Source: Vibrio sp. CK2-1 (GTDB lineage Bacteria; Pseudomonadota; Gammaproteobacteria; Enterobacterales; Vibrionaceae). Taken from it: a stretch of DNA of 64,000 nt. Where the stretch lies: NCBI RefSeq assembly GCF_021726515.1, contig NZ_JAKKCJ010000001.1, positions 930,001 through 994,000 on the forward strand. Reading direction: 5' to 3'. The notes below the pieces were generated by a model. That model ran no database searches. It was not told the origin of the DNA and saw only the letters and a list, made by a program, of their open reading frames with translations. Of the stretch, positions 55,115 to 64,000 are shown piece after piece. Made by a program: the position numbers and the translations under genes. The stretch's first letter is position 1; every line of letters starts with the position of its first letter.

Positions 55115-56104
55115 TTACTCATTAAAGAATAAAACTAAGCTCCCGCCTTTCAGCGCACTACCATAATTCATGTTAATGCCTATTCCGACATTATCGATGT
55201 AGTCTTTAAAAATTGGCGGCGTAAGCAGTAATCCAACCGAAAATTCATAATAGTTATCCGTACCAAACGAAGCCTCAGGATCTCCCTTTAAATCGATACG
55301 CTTAAAACTGGTATAAGCCGAAGGTATGTATCCATCCCAATTGGTTAAGTTGTAATTGGCCTTTAAGCCGTTAACCATGTACCAACCTTTCGGATTACCA
55401 AAATCATACTCACGCTTTTTATCCCAAACTTTGCCATAAAAATAGTTAAAGGATGATGTGTACTTCCAATAGCCCCACTTACGCTTTAGTTCATAATTCA
55501 GCTCAATGTTAGGCTCAGCAATATAAGAACGGCTCGATGTATTATAGGCATAGCCATCTAAAAAGGGTTTTAATTGCTCACTTTCTCGACTGTTATAAGA
55601 GTGCTTATTTTTGAAATACATCAGATGGTTGCCTAGTCCGTACTTAATATTCCAAGAATCAGTAATATTGTAGATAAGGCGATATTCAAAAAAAGCATCA
55701 TAGACTTCATTACTATCTGTATCTGCGGGTAAATCAGGTCGGCTATCTAAAGAGATGGTGTTTTCAAAGTGAACATAAGAAGCACGTACCGCTATTTCAT
55801 GCTTAACTTGAGGGCTGGGGCTATTGAGCTCCCATGAATAGGGAAAAGAAGTAACGGAAACTTTGTTTCTTAAATCTAATGAATTGTCATCCCCTAAATC
55901 ATCGTTATCAAATGGTGTAATCGCGTTAGGGTTAAAATCTTGTATGCCAAATTGAATCGCATCGCTATCGGTTAATACCACAGCAGTTGCGAAGTTCTGC
56001 CGTGCACGAGATTGGATTTCCTCATCAGCGATAGCGGATAAAATCACGGCAAAATAAACAATACAACCAACGAACCATGCCGATAAAACTGACGTCACTG
56101 ACAA
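55115..56104 (-). CDS. Outer-membrane beta-barrel protein
   Basis: A 329-residue exported protein with a hydrophobic N-terminus (cut near AIADEE) and a run of alternating hydrophobic and aromatic strands ending in SLVLFFNE, typical of a beta-barrel whose C-terminal Phe is recognised by Bam. It resembles the solitary autotransporter-like barrels described in Vibrio, without a passenger domain. I am unsure of the exact family. The role of the barrel is unknown. Confidence 0.6.
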   Translation of the reverse strand: MSVTSVLSAWFVGCIVYFAVILSAIADEEIQSRARQNFATAVVLTDSDAIQFGIQDFNPNAITPFDNDDLGDDNSLDLRNKVSVTSFPYSWELNSPSPQVKHEIAVRASYVHFENTISLDSRPDLPADTDSNEVYDAFFEYRLIYNITDSWNIKYGLGNHLMYFKNKHSYNSRESEQLKPFLDGYAYNTSSRSYIAEPNIELNYELKRKWGYWKYTSSFNYFYGKVWDKKREYDFGNPKGWYMVNGLKANYNLTNWDGYIPSAYTSFKRIDLKGDPEASFGTDNYYEFSVGLLLTPPIFKDYIDNVGIGINMNYGSALKGGSLVLFFNE

Positions 56105-56190
56105 CCCTTATAATAAATTTATGACTCTCATTTCAATCAGAATGGGAAATGAAATGGAAAGTACTGCTTAACCTTAGTTTTGCTCGGTGT

Positions 56191-56209
56191 TATATACCCA
56201 AGTAAGTAT
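56191..56209 (+). repeat. Dispersed repeat, half copy upstream of selO
   Basis: TATATACCCAAGTAAGTAT, one arm of the repeat family. It lies inside the frame that an upstream TTG start for selO would use, which argues against that start. Confidence 0.6.
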
Positions 56210-56245
56210 GCTAATTTATCTAGACAAAATAAAGGGGATTCCGTT

Positions 56246-57697
56246 ATGTCATCTTGGTCTAGCGCACAGTTTAGCTATCATTTTCATGGATTATCAGAAT
56301 CCTTCTACCGAGGTGTTACGCCGTCACCATTAAGCCATCCTCATTGGGTTCATTGGAACCGTGAATTTGCTGAATCACTCCAACTCCCAACAGAACATAA
56401 TACAGAAATGCTCAATGCTTTTTCTGGTATTACTCTACCTGAAGAATTTAAACCAATCGCCATGAAATACGCCGGTCACCAGTTTGGTTATTACAACCCT
56501 GATCTAGGTGATGGTCGCGGCTTATTGATGGCAGAAATCAAAGCAAACGATGGGCGACGTTACGACATTCATGTTAAAGGTGCAGGCTTAACACCCTTTT
56601 CTCGTCAAGGTGATGGTCGCGCGGTTCTTCGTTCTAGCATCCGTGAATATCTATGTTCTGAAGCCTTGCACCACTTAGGTATTCCCACTACTCGCGCGCT
56701 AGGATTAATCAATAGCGAGACTCTGGTTTATCGTGAAAAAACTGAAACGGGTGCAATTTGTATTCGCCTCGCAGAAAGCCATATCCGCTTTGGTCATTTC
56801 GAGCATTGCTTTTATACAGGTCAACACGAACAACTTAAAGAGCTGGTTGAACATACCTTAAGCAATCACTTCCCTGAATGCCAACAACAAGAAAAACCTT
56901 ACGCAGCCATGCTACAGCAAGTGGTCATTTCTACCGCTCAATTATTTGCCAAATGGAATGCCTTTGGTTTTGCTCATGGAGTACTCAATACCGATAACAT
57001 GTCGATACTAGGACAAACCTTCGATTTCGGGCCATTTGGTTTTTTAGATAACTACAATCCAAGCTTTATCTGCAACCATTCTGACTACCAAGGCCGTTAC
57101 TCCTTCGCCAATCAACCGAATATTGGATTATGGAACTTAACCGCCCTCGCTCACTCATTATCACCATTGATTGAACGTAGTGATTTAGATGACGCTCTCG
57201 CGCTCTACGAACCGGAACTTAACCGTGAATTCAGCCGTTTGATGCGTAATAAAATTGGATTGCAAACCAAACAAGAGCAAGATCCTGAATTATTTGGTGA
57301 GATGTTTGCTCTACTAGCCAAAAACAAAGTCGACTACACTCGCTTTTTCCGTCAGCTTTCAATGCTCGATAGCCAAGGAATTCAGCCAGTGATTGATTTG
57401 GTCTTAGATCGTGAAGCAGCGAAAATCTGGTTAGAGCAATACCAACAGCGGTTAACTCTAGAAACACAAAGCGATGCTGAACGCTGCGAAGCAATGAAAA
57501 CTCACAACCCTAAATACATTTTGCGTAATCATCTTGCTCAAATCGCTATCGATAAAGCGGAAGATGGAGACTACTCTGAAGTAGAAACATTATTTAACTT
57601 GCTACAAAACCCTTATGATGAGCAACCAGAGTATGATCAATATTCAAATCTGCCGCCTTCTTGGGCACATGAACTTGAGATCAGTTGCTCTTCGTAG
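56246..57697 (+). CDS. selO: SelO/YdiU-family protein AMPylase
   Basis: A pseudokinase that transfers AMP to Ser/Thr/Tyr of target proteins and is linked to redox stress. The 483-residue protein has YAGHQFG (75-81), LGDGRG (87-92), [10 protein letters not shown] from K111, [10 protein letters not shown] with D250/N251, and DFGPFGFLD with D260, the family's inverted-ATP active-site blocks. The ATG at 56246 has AAGGGGA seven bases upstream. It lacks the selenocysteine seen in the C-terminus of eukaryotic SelO, as expected in bacteria. Confidence 0.93.
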   Translation: MSSWSSAQFSYHFHGLSESFYRGVTPSPLSHPHWVHWNREFAESLQLPTEHNTEMLNAFSGITLPEEFKPIAMKYAGHQFGYYNPDLGDGRGLLMAEIKANDGRRYDIHVKGAGLTPFSRQGDGRAVLRSSIREYLCSEALHHLGIPTTRALGLINSETLVYREKTETGAICIRLAESHIRFGHFEHCFYTGQHEQLKELVEHTLSNHFPECQQQEKPYAAMLQQVVISTAQLFAKWNAFGFAHGVLNTDNMSILGQTFDFGPFGFLDNYNPSFICNHSDYQGRYSFANQPNIGLWNLTALAHSLSPLIERSDLDDALALYEPELNREFSRLMRNKIGLQTKQEQDPELFGEMFALLAKNKVDYTRFFRQLSMLDSQGIQPVIDLVLDREAAKIWLEQYQQRLTLETQSDAERCEAMKTHNPKYILRNHLAQIAIDKAEDGDYSEVETLFNLLQNPYDEQPEYDQYSNLPPSWAHELEISCSS

Positions 57698-57758
57698 CAA
57701 GCTTATCCATAATGCAGGCTTAGCAGCACAATTGTGCAGAATTAAATGAGGTTTCCTT

Positions 57759-58217
57759 ATGTCAGAACAACAAGAAGTAAACGTTACAGAAGAGTCAGTG
57801 GAAGCCATTGATCTAAGCACTTATTCACCAGAACTTCGCCACCTTATCGAGTTCGAACAAGTACCAGAGCAAGCTGTACCTATGGTTACTTCAATTCATG
57901 AAGTTTCAGAAGAAGCCGTTCGTGATGTATGGGATGATCTACCAGGCAGTGCGCAGAATATTTTAGATAACTTCGAACAATTCCATGCTTTGATTTCTGT
58001 AGGCCAAACTTTTGCCGCTATCGATTTCATGCAAGAGTTCGAAACGCTAAAAATGCGTGACGATATGAGCGAAGAAGAGCAACAAGAATATCGCGCAAGC
58101 CTACTAGACAAAGTGCTACAAAATTGCGTAAAAGATATGGTTAAGCAGCTTAAAAAAGCACGTCGTGACCCTATCTTGAAAAAAGACTTTATGGAAATCT
58201 TTGCAGAGCAAGCTTAA
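57759..58217 (+). CDS. DUF3069 family protein
   Basis: A 152-residue acidic cytoplasmic protein, helical throughout, with no signal or membrane segment. The DVWDDLPGSAQNILDNFEQFHALISVGQ segment and the basic tail KQLKKARRDPILKKDF match what I recall of the DUF3069 family of Vibrio and relatives. Function unknown. It follows selO by 61 bases and has its own terminator downstream; co-transcription with selO is possible. Confidence 0.68.
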   Translation: MSEQQEVNVTEESVEAIDLSTYSPELRHLIEFEQVPEQAVPMVTSIHEVSEEAVRDVWDDLPGSAQNILDNFEQFHALISVGQTFAAIDFMQEFETLKMRDDMSEEEQQEYRASLLDKVLQNCVKDMVKQLKKARRDPILKKDFMEIFAEQA

Positions 58218-58263
58218 TCGCCGCTAGAGCCAAGCATTCCAGTATAAGTAAATGAATAAAAAT

Positions 58264-58290
58264 AACGCTGACTGATGTCAGCGTTTTTTA
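58264..58290 (+). terminator. Terminator after the DUF3069 gene
   Basis: AACGCTGAC (58264-58272) pairs with GTCAGCGTT (58277-58285), followed by a T-run. Confidence 0.9.
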
Positions 58291-58319
58291 TTGCCTAAAG
58301 GTTTGGATGATAGATCTGA

Positions 58320-58347
58320 ATTCTGCATCTTGAAGCCACCTAGGTAT
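58320..58347. repeat. Dispersed repeat, half copy with extended tail
   Basis: ATTCTGCATCTTGAAGCC then ACCTAGGTATA: one arm of the repeat family with an extra upstream extension. It ends three bases before the racemase stop codon. Confidence 0.6.
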
Positions 58348-58350
58348 AAA

Positions 58351-59043
58351 TTAGCTAATCGCCCACTTCACGGCATAGTCAGCATGAATTTTAGTCGTAT
58401 CGTATAACGGCACATTTGTGTGGCTTTGATTAATGAGCAATGCAATTTCAGTGCAGCCTAGTATGACAGCTTGCGCACCTTGTGATGCTAAACGCTCAAC
58501 CACATCAAGATAGCGCTCCCTCGATTCAGCATTAACCACACCTTGGCAAAGCTCTTCATAGATCACCGAGTGGATCACATCGCGATCTTCGTCATTTGGT
58601 ACCAAGACTTCAATGCCGAACTTATCAACTAAGCGGCGTTTATAAAAATCCTGCTCCATAGTAAAGCGAGTTCCAAGCAAGCCTACTTTAGTAACGCCAT
58701 CGCTCAACAATTGTTCAGCCGTCGCATCCGCAATATGTAAAATTGGAATAGTAATTTTCTCTTCAATTTGAGGCGCAACTTTATGCATAGTATTAGTACA
58801 GATAAGCAAACAATCAGCACCACCAGCTTCTACTGATTGAGCGGCATTAGACAAAATCACCGCCGTTTCATCCCATTTCCCTTGGTGCTGCAAAGCTTCT
58901 ATCTCAGAAAAATCGACACTGTATAAGCAAATCTTGGCAGAATGTAAGCCCCCTAGTTCAGCCTTAATGCCTTCATTCAGCGCTTTATAATAACTAACCG
59001 TCGACTCCCAACTCATGCCGCCTATCATTCCAATTGTTTTCAT
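58351..59043 (-). CDS. Aspartate/glutamate racemase-family protein
   Basis: A 230-residue cofactor-independent racemase. The two catalytic cysteines are in LLICTNTMHK and VILGCTEIALL. The N-terminus MIGGMSWESTVSYYK and the length match E. coli YgeA, a broad-specificity amino-acid racemase. It may supply D-amino acids. The gene stands alone on the minus strand. Confidence 0.87.
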   Translation of the reverse strand: MKTIGMIGGMSWESTVSYYKALNEGIKAELGGLHSAKICLYSVDFSEIEALQHQGKWDETAVILSNAAQSVEAGGADCLLICTNTMHKVAPQIEEKITIPILHIADATAEQLLSDGVTKVGLLGTRFTMEQDFYKRRLVDKFGIEVLVPNDEDRDVIHSVIYEELCQGVVNAESRERYLDVVERLASQGAQAVILGCTEIALLINQSHTNVPLYDTTKIHADYAVKWAIS

Positions 59044-59190
59044 ATTGCCTCCAGTTCGTTATTTAAACACCGTGCTTTAAGTTATCACCATATCAATAGC
59101 TAGTGAAACTTCATATTAATCACCTATTTTTCTCAAACTCTAATAGGTTGTATACTCACCGCTCTCAGTGACAACCATCTAGTGAAGCCC

Positions 59191-61794
59191 ATGACTCTTT
59201 CTCAGCATTCCAAATCAGATCCTCACACAAAATCAGGCACGTCAACAAAGCACTCTAGATTTACACCTCAATCATGGCCTTATTGGCTTGGCCTACTACT
59301 CATCTGCATAACCACCTATATCAGTGTGATATACAGCCAAGAGCACTTTTCCGTCGATTCGGATCTCAATCATTTGGTCAAACAAGATGCCCCTTGGCGA
59401 GATAACCTAGATAAAACCACTCAAGCGTTTGGAGACTCAGAAAGCTCTCTTGTAGTGGTAGTGTCTGGCGATGACCGTCAACAGGTTCAACAAATCAACG
59501 AGAACTTAACTCGCGATTTTTCCAAGCAACCTAGCTTTAAAGATGTGTTCGCACCTTCGGCACTACCTTGGCTAAAACAACAAGCGCTGTGGTTTTTATC
59601 CGACCAAGAATTTAACGACTTCTCGCAAAACCTAGCCTCGTTAATGCCAAGGTTGCAACGTGCCAGTATGAGCCAATCGCAAATCGATCCTACCTTGCCG
59701 GCTAAACAACTTCTTGCTCAACTTAATCAAGCGGTAGAGTCAAAAGATGACAATGCTGCACGCTTATTAATACAAGCATTGAATCAAGTGGCAGAATCAA
59801 ACCAATCCGAAAAGAATCATCAAGGCACCGCTACCCAAAAAAACACGACGACTCAAGGTGTAAACTGGTTTTCACTGCTCTTTCCTGAAACAAAACAAAC
59901 AAGCTATCAAATCATTTCGATTAATGCCGAACCGGATCGATCTCAAAAAGAGCCTAACCGCTTCATCATGGAAACCGCACAGAACATTATTAGTCAATAT
60001 AGTGATGTGTCGGGCGTTCAAATCCGTTTAACAGGACAAACTGCCTTAGATTTTGATGAAATTAAAGATGCAAACCACAGCGTAAAATTAGCCGGTACTA
60101 TGTCTTTAATTGGCTTAATCGTGGTTTTAGGCTTTGGTATTCGTTCACTGCGCATTATCGCGGCAAGTTATGTTGCGGTGATTGTCGGCCTAGTCTGGAC
60201 GCTTGCTCTGGGTTTGTGGCTGGTTGGTAACTACAACACCATTTCAATTGTGTTCCTAGTCATGTTCATCGGCCTAGGTGTCGACTTCTCAATCCACTTT
60301 TGTTTGCGTATTAGAGAAGAACAAGGCTTACATGCCAATAATCAAGCCACTTTACTGACTTCTATTCGCGGAACATTAACGCCACTCAGCTTATGCGCCC
60401 TGACTTCTGCAATCGGCTTTTTAGGCTTTTACCCTACCGCTTATACAGGACTTGCTGAACTCGGTATTATTTCTGCCGCAGGTATGTTGATGGGCTTAGT
60501 GGCGACGTTTAGCGTAATCCCCGTGTTTTTCTTCCTATTTGGCTATCCAAGAAAGAAACAACAAGTCATTGAACAAGAGCATAGTGATGAAGGTTATTGG
60601 TTAGTTGAGCATCATAAACTGGTGATTGGTATCGCAGTAGTGTTGCTCATCATCGCAGGCATTGGTGCTAGCCAAATGAAATTCGATTTCTCAACCTTAG
60701 TGCTTAAATCACCAAAATCAGAATCGGTAAACACCCTAGAAGAGATCCAGCAACAAGGCTTAACTTCAAGCTATCAAATGATGATGTTGGCAAAAACGCC
60801 AGAGCAAGCACAGCAGTGGCAGCAGCAACTTGCCAAGCTACCTGAAGTTAGCAATGCACTCTCGATTAATTCGTTCTTATCGCAAGATCGCAATAGTAAA
60901 ACGGTGACATTGTCACAAGCTATAAATCAGCCGGCATCGCTTGAAGCTAAAGGCATTACGCCAACTCAGATTGCTGAGAAATTAGAAACCTCACCTTATA
61001 AAGATGCCCTTTCAAGCAACACATTACATTGGTTAAAAAACGCTAACCAAGCTGAGATTTATCAGGCAATTTCGCTGCAAGCCCTGCAACCTTTAGCTCA
61101 AATGCAGCAAAGTTTTACACAAATGATGCAAGCGCCACCCGCCACTATTGATGACATTCCAATGCAACTTGCACAACGTTATTACAATCAAGATTACGCA
61201 TTAGTAGTTGCCTACCCATCTGGTGATATGCGCGATGTAAAACAGTTGGATGAGTTTATTAATGCGGTACAGGCGGTTGCGCCTAATGCCACCGGACGCC
61301 CAGTCGCCGAGCAACAAGTTGGCAAGATTATTACTCAAGCTTTCATGCAAGCCACTTGCTATTCATTAGCCTTAATCGCACTAGTGTTATTGTTTGCTCT
61401 AAAGCATAAGAGAGATGTGGTACTGAGTTTTATTCCGCTACTGCTGACAACCCTATCAACCATGGCAGTCGCCCATTGGAGTGGCTTTTCACTGAATATG
61501 GCGAATATCATCGTGATCCCATTGATCTTTGGATTAGGCGTAGATAACGGGATTCACATTGTGGAACGTTTCCGCGAGGTAGGCTCAGTAAAAGCCTTCT
61601 ACCAATCTTCGACACCAAAAGCTGCTGTTTTAAGCTCACTCACGACCATAGTGACATTCGGTTCATTATTACTGGCCGATCACCGCGGTATGTTCAGCAT
61701 CGGTTTCTTACTGACTATCGCGATTGGCTTTTTGCTAGTTTACAGCCTAACGGTTCTACCCGCGTTGCTGTTTAGTACAAAGAAAGCAGTTTAG
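59191..61794 (+). CDS. RND-superfamily (MMPL-type) exporter
   Basis: An 867-residue inner-membrane protein with two similar halves, each one helix, a large periplasmic loop, then five helices. The repeated motif is FIGLGVDFSIHFCLRIRE in the first half and IFGLGVDNGIHIVERFRE in the second, where the acidic residues relay protons. Substrate is unknown; related proteins move lipids or hopanoids. I use the ATG at 59191; a GTG three codons earlier is an alternative. There is no adapter or outer-membrane partner nearby. Confidence 0.85.
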   Translation: MTLSQHSKSDPHTKSGTSTKHSRFTPQSWPYWLGLLLICITTYISVIYSQEHFSVDSDLNHLVKQDAPWRDNLDKTTQAFGDSESSLVVVVSGDDRQQVQQINENLTRDFSKQPSFKDVFAPSALPWLKQQALWFLSDQEFNDFSQNLASLMPRLQRASMSQSQIDPTLPAKQLLAQLNQAVESKDDNAARLLIQALNQVAESNQSEKNHQGTATQKNTTTQGVNWFSLLFPETKQTSYQIISINAEPDRSQKEPNRFIMETAQNIISQYSDVSGVQIRLTGQTALDFDEIKDANHSVKLAGTMSLIGLIVVLGFGIRSLRIIAASYVAVIVGLVWTLALGLWLVGNYNTISIVFLVMFIGLGVDFSIHFCLRIREEQGLHANNQATLLTSIRGTLTPLSLCALTSAIGFLGFYPTAYTGLAELGIISAAGMLMGLVATFSVIPVFFFLFGYPRKKQQVIEQEHSDEGYWLVEHHKLVIGIAVVLLIIAGIGASQMKFDFSTLVLKSPKSESVNTLEEIQQQGLTSSYQMMMLAKTPEQAQQWQQQLAKLPEVSNALSINSFLSQDRNSKTVTLSQAINQPASLEAKGITPTQIAEKLETSPYKDALSSNTLHWLKNANQAEIYQAISLQALQPLAQMQQSFTQMMQAPPATIDDIPMQLAQRYYNQDYALVVAYPSGDMRDVKQLDEFINAVQAVAPNATGRPVAEQQVGKIITQAFMQATCYSLALIALVLLFALKHKRDVVLSFIPLLLTTLSTMAVAHWSGFSLNMANIIVIPLIFGLGVDNGIHIVERFREVGSVKAFYQSSTPKAAVLSSLTTIVTFGSLLLADHRGMFSIGFLLTIAIGFLLVYSLTVLPALLFSTKKAV

Positions 61795-61872
61795 TATAAA
61801 GAAAAGCGTTTAGCGTGAAGAAAAATGTAGAGCTGCTTCCTTGAAATAACATAAGTGAAGCAGCCTATATAT

Positions 61873-63294
61873 CTAGTCTAATGAATTTAAGTAATCAACG
61901 AGCGCTTGTTGATCAACAGAATCATTTAAACCGGTAAAGCCCATATAAGTACCTGGAACTAAATTTTTAGGTGATGCTAAAAACTCCTTTAGCAAGGATT
62001 CCGTCCAAATAGGATTGCTTTTAGAGAAGTCGACCAATGCTTTAGAGTAATTATCATAACTACTTTGTGAAGCCACCTTTCGTCCCACAATTGAATTTAA
62101 GTTTGGTGCAATTGTAGAGTTATTGGCATGGCATAAAGTACATTGAGAATAAAGCTGTCGACCACGCTCCACGCTGTTTTCAGACAAAACGGCTACATTA
62201 CCTGCTGTATATTTATTGCGAATATTCAACAAAGATTGAGATTGCTCATCGGTCAGTGTAGACCTGACTTTTAACATGGCCATCGCCTGATCCCATGTCA
62301 TACTGGCTTCAATTTTTCCAACTTCACGACCGTATTCAATCACTTTTTGACTATCGATAGATTGACCTTTTTGCGCGGCTTCCAAACTGCGCATGAGCTT
62401 TGCACGCTGCTCAATAAAATCATGAAACTCAACGATATTGCTTTTCGCGGATTGCGCTAAAATATTTCTTTGCTCTGGAGTAAGTAATGCGATGACTTCT
62501 TTGGATACTTGACCTCGTTTAATGCCATGATTCGATGCTAATCTTAAACTTACAAAGCCAAAATGCTGACTTGGCTTGCCAACCACTTCAAAATCATTAA
62601 ATTCTTCATTGCCCGTTGACCAACTTAGAAAACGAGCAGCTAGGTTTGTCAATTCTCGCTTATCATCCTTATTAAGTTTTATCTTAGGCTCCGAGTTAGG
62701 TAATTTGACATCTTGCCCTTTGCCATTCAGGTGAGCATGCCTAATCATATCGAGTTGTTGCTGCTGTTCTACAGTCAAGGTTTGCATTACTTGACCAAAA
62801 GTACCGGCGATCACTTCACCAAGTTCTGCCTCATTTTGTCCATAAGTCTGTCCTAATGCGAGGAACTCTTCTTCTGAAAGATCTTCACCAACTAACAACC
62901 CTTCAAGTGCTCTATTCATTTCAAAACGACTGGTTACCACCTGTTTAAAGGGTGCTTTTTGCTGTTCAAGGAGCGTTATTAAAGCCTGACGTTGCTTAGT
63001 ATCGAGGACCGACAAGGTTTGTTTAGCGACTTGACTACGAGATAAGCTATGTCCACTTGCAACACGTAAGCCAACAAAACCAAAATAGTTAGCCATGCGT
63101 CCAACAGACATATAATCATTATTGGAAGAGCTTCCGGTTAGCCAAGATAGAGTACGCGAGGCAACTGCATCGGTTAAGGCTTTTTCATCCACATTACTTT
63201 GAGCAATATCGCGGACCATGCTGCTATCTTGAGCGTTCGAAATAGGTGGTAAAGCTAATAAAACCATTGCCAACGTAAAGTGAATTACACGCAT
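61873..63294 (-). CDS. c-type cytochrome with a duplicated helical domain
   Basis: A 473-residue exported protein (signal peptide cut near SNAQD). Residues about 39-190 and 214-364 are clear repeats of each other: both have a LSW(L/S)TG start, an (Y/H)FGFV(G/S)LR(V/L)AS block, a (R/G)xQV(A/S)K block and LTxxQ-like segments. A cytochrome c domain follows, with CTLCH (C385, C388, H389) and probable axial M451 in PGTYMGF. The function is unknown; a periplasmic redox or sensor role is likely. It lies next to a Ser/Thr kinase gene. Confidence 0.82.
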   Translation of the reverse strand: MRVIHFTLAMVLLALPPISNAQDSSMVRDIAQSNVDEKALTDAVASRTLSWLTGSSSNNDYMSVGRMANYFGFVGLRVASGHSLSRSQVAKQTLSVLDTKQRQALITLLEQQKAPFKQVVTSRFEMNRALEGLLVGEDLSEEEFLALGQTYGQNEAELGEVIAGTFGQVMQTLTVEQQQQLDMIRHAHLNGKGQDVKLPNSEPKIKLNKDDKRELTNLAARFLSWSTGNEEFNDFEVVGKPSQHFGFVSLRLASNHGIKRGQVSKEVIALLTPEQRNILAQSAKSNIVEFHDFIEQRAKLMRSLEAAQKGQSIDSQKVIEYGREVGKIEASMTWDQAMAMLKVRSTLTDEQSQSLLNIRNKYTAGNVAVLSENSVERGRQLYSQCTLCHANNSTIAPNLNSIVGRKVASQSSYDNYSKALVDFSKSNPIWTESLLKEFLASPKNLVPGTYMGFTGLNDSVDQQALVDYLNSLD

Positions 63295-63528
63295 CCTTGC
63301 TAACCTTTTTTATAGTGTGTGTTTATAATCTAAAGGTTATGTCCAGTACTTATAAACCGGAATCTTATTTACATAATTTTACTCAATATTGCTAAGGGAT
63401 TTATCACTTTAGTTTGCCTTCTACTATTTCCACTAGCATGTCTATCGCGGGCTTTGAAATATTTGATTTAAGATATTTGAAGGCTGAGTGCGTGTTCTTG
63501 AAAATGTATCGGAATTATCAATTTCCAG

Positions 63529-64000
63529 TTATACGCTTTGTATTATTAGTAATATCATCAAGATAACACAAATACTTTGCCAAAATTTGACGGGATCTCG
63601 TTGCATTAACGGCGGTTTAGTTTTAGCTAAAAATTGTTTATTTGGTTGATGCAGGTCGTGAACAAATTCGCTGATCTCTGTGTAACGCTTTTGCGGATTT
63701 ATCTTTAATGCATGTTCTAAAGTGTCATCTATCCAAGCCGGAAATTGGCAATTTTCATCAAGAATACTACGGTAGGCTAGCTTATTTTGTGCTGAAACAC
63801 TGTTCGCTTGGGCTAGTTTAGGTGAATAAGGAAATTTCCCTGATAACATTTGATAAGTGATTACCGCTAATGCGTATAAATCAGAACGCTTAGTACCTGG
63901 TTGACCTAAAAAATATTCTGGTGCGCTATATCGAATGGTGCCACGTACCGCCGCTTCTTTGTACATATCGGTAACACCAGCAATATAGGTTGAGCCAAAA
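63529..64000 (-). CDS. Ser/Thr protein kinase, C-terminal part (cut by window edge)
   Basis: The frame runs off the right edge, so only the C-terminal part is seen. It starts within the activation loop (FGSTYIAGV, the DFG region), continues with RYSAPEYF (the APE motif) and DLYALAVITYQMLSGKFPY, and ends in one membrane helix at the very C-terminus. This is a Hanks-type kinase anchored by a C-terminal helix. In Vibrio such kinases are often fused to a PPM phosphatase, which would be outside the window. Confidence 0.85.
   Translation of the reverse strand, partial: FGSTYIAGVTDMYKEAAVRGTIRYSAPEYFLGQPGTKRSDLYALAVITYQMLSGKFPYSPKLAQANSVSAQNKLAYRSILDENCQFPAWIDDTLEHALKINPQKRYTEISEFVHDLHQPNKQFLAKTKPPLMQRDPVKFWQSICVILMILLIIQSV

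Noticed and set aside
1..64000. CRISPR arrays, insertion sequences, prophage, tRNA or rRNA genes
   Set aside because: I looked for regular spaced repeats, transposase or integrase products and structural RNA signatures and saw none.

Overview
This window looks like core chromosome of a Vibrio-type gammaproteobacterium (Vibrionaceae). The evidence is the set and order of genes: a NorM-type MATE pump very close to the Vibrio cholerae protein, the ccoNOQP/ccoHIS/fnr/uspE/ttcA block, potABCD beside a Bax-like gene, the vxrABC two-component locus, DUF2987, DUF2960 and DUF3069 proteins, and moderate AT content. I see no tRNA, rRNA, CRISPR array, transposase, integrase or prophage gene. The accessory content is low, and most of what is unusual sits between genes or inside protein architectures.

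Layout. 1-5.7 kb: periplasmic formate dehydrogenase operon (TorD-type chaperone, small Tat-signal protein, alpha, beta and gamma subunits) with a hairpin-rich leader. 5.8-9.0 kb: glycine betaine/proline-type ABC transporter (binding protein, permease, ATPase). 9.0-15.9 kb: housekeeping genes (sugar-phosphate phosphatase, exported ATP-dependent DNA ligase, NorM, fructosamine-kinase-like protein with an altered catalytic loop, NlpC/P60 lipoprotein, N-acetylglucosamine kinase, DUF2960). 16.0-19.3 kb: MscS-family channel tightly coupled to a large membrane-anchored P-loop ATPase. 19.6-24.5 kb: sirtuin CobB and polyamine transporter potABCD. 24.8-27.0 kb: three-gene envelope operon (membrane protein, Bax-like glucosaminidase, DUF2987). 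27.1-37.4 kb: ttcA, uspE, fnr and the cbb3 oxidase structural and assembly genes, on the minus strand. 37.6-42.3 kb: small unknowns, a DsbA-like protein, the maoP/hdfR divergent pair and a YoaH-type protein.

42.3-45.3 kb: vxrA-vxrB-vxrC cell-envelope stress two-component system. 45.6-51.2 kb: tripartite tricarboxylate transporter tctCBA, facing a CitA/CitB-type two-component pair. 51.5-54.4 kb: membrane transhydrogenase pntAB. 54.7-61.8 kb: HlyU-family small protein, an outer-membrane barrel, SelO pseudokinase AMPylase, DUF3069, amino-acid racemase and an RND/MMPL exporter. 61.9-64 kb: a c-type cytochrome with an internal duplication, and the C-terminal end of a Ser/Thr kinase that runs off the right edge. 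The first gene runs off the left edge.

The genes share a theme of respiratory flexibility: formate oxidation, high-affinity cbb3 oxidase, the oxygen sensor FNR with a perfect FNR box at its own promoter, and proton-coupled transhydrogenase. The other themes are compatible-solute, polyamine and carboxylate uptake, and envelope maintenance. The points most worth checking are nested inverted repeats between tctC and tctB, an 11-bp hairpin between the ABC binding-protein and permease genes, a multi-hairpin leader before the formate dehydrogenase genes, the ATPase-MscS pair, the duplicated cytochrome, and a family of dispersed intergenic repeats built on TATACCCAAGTNACTT.
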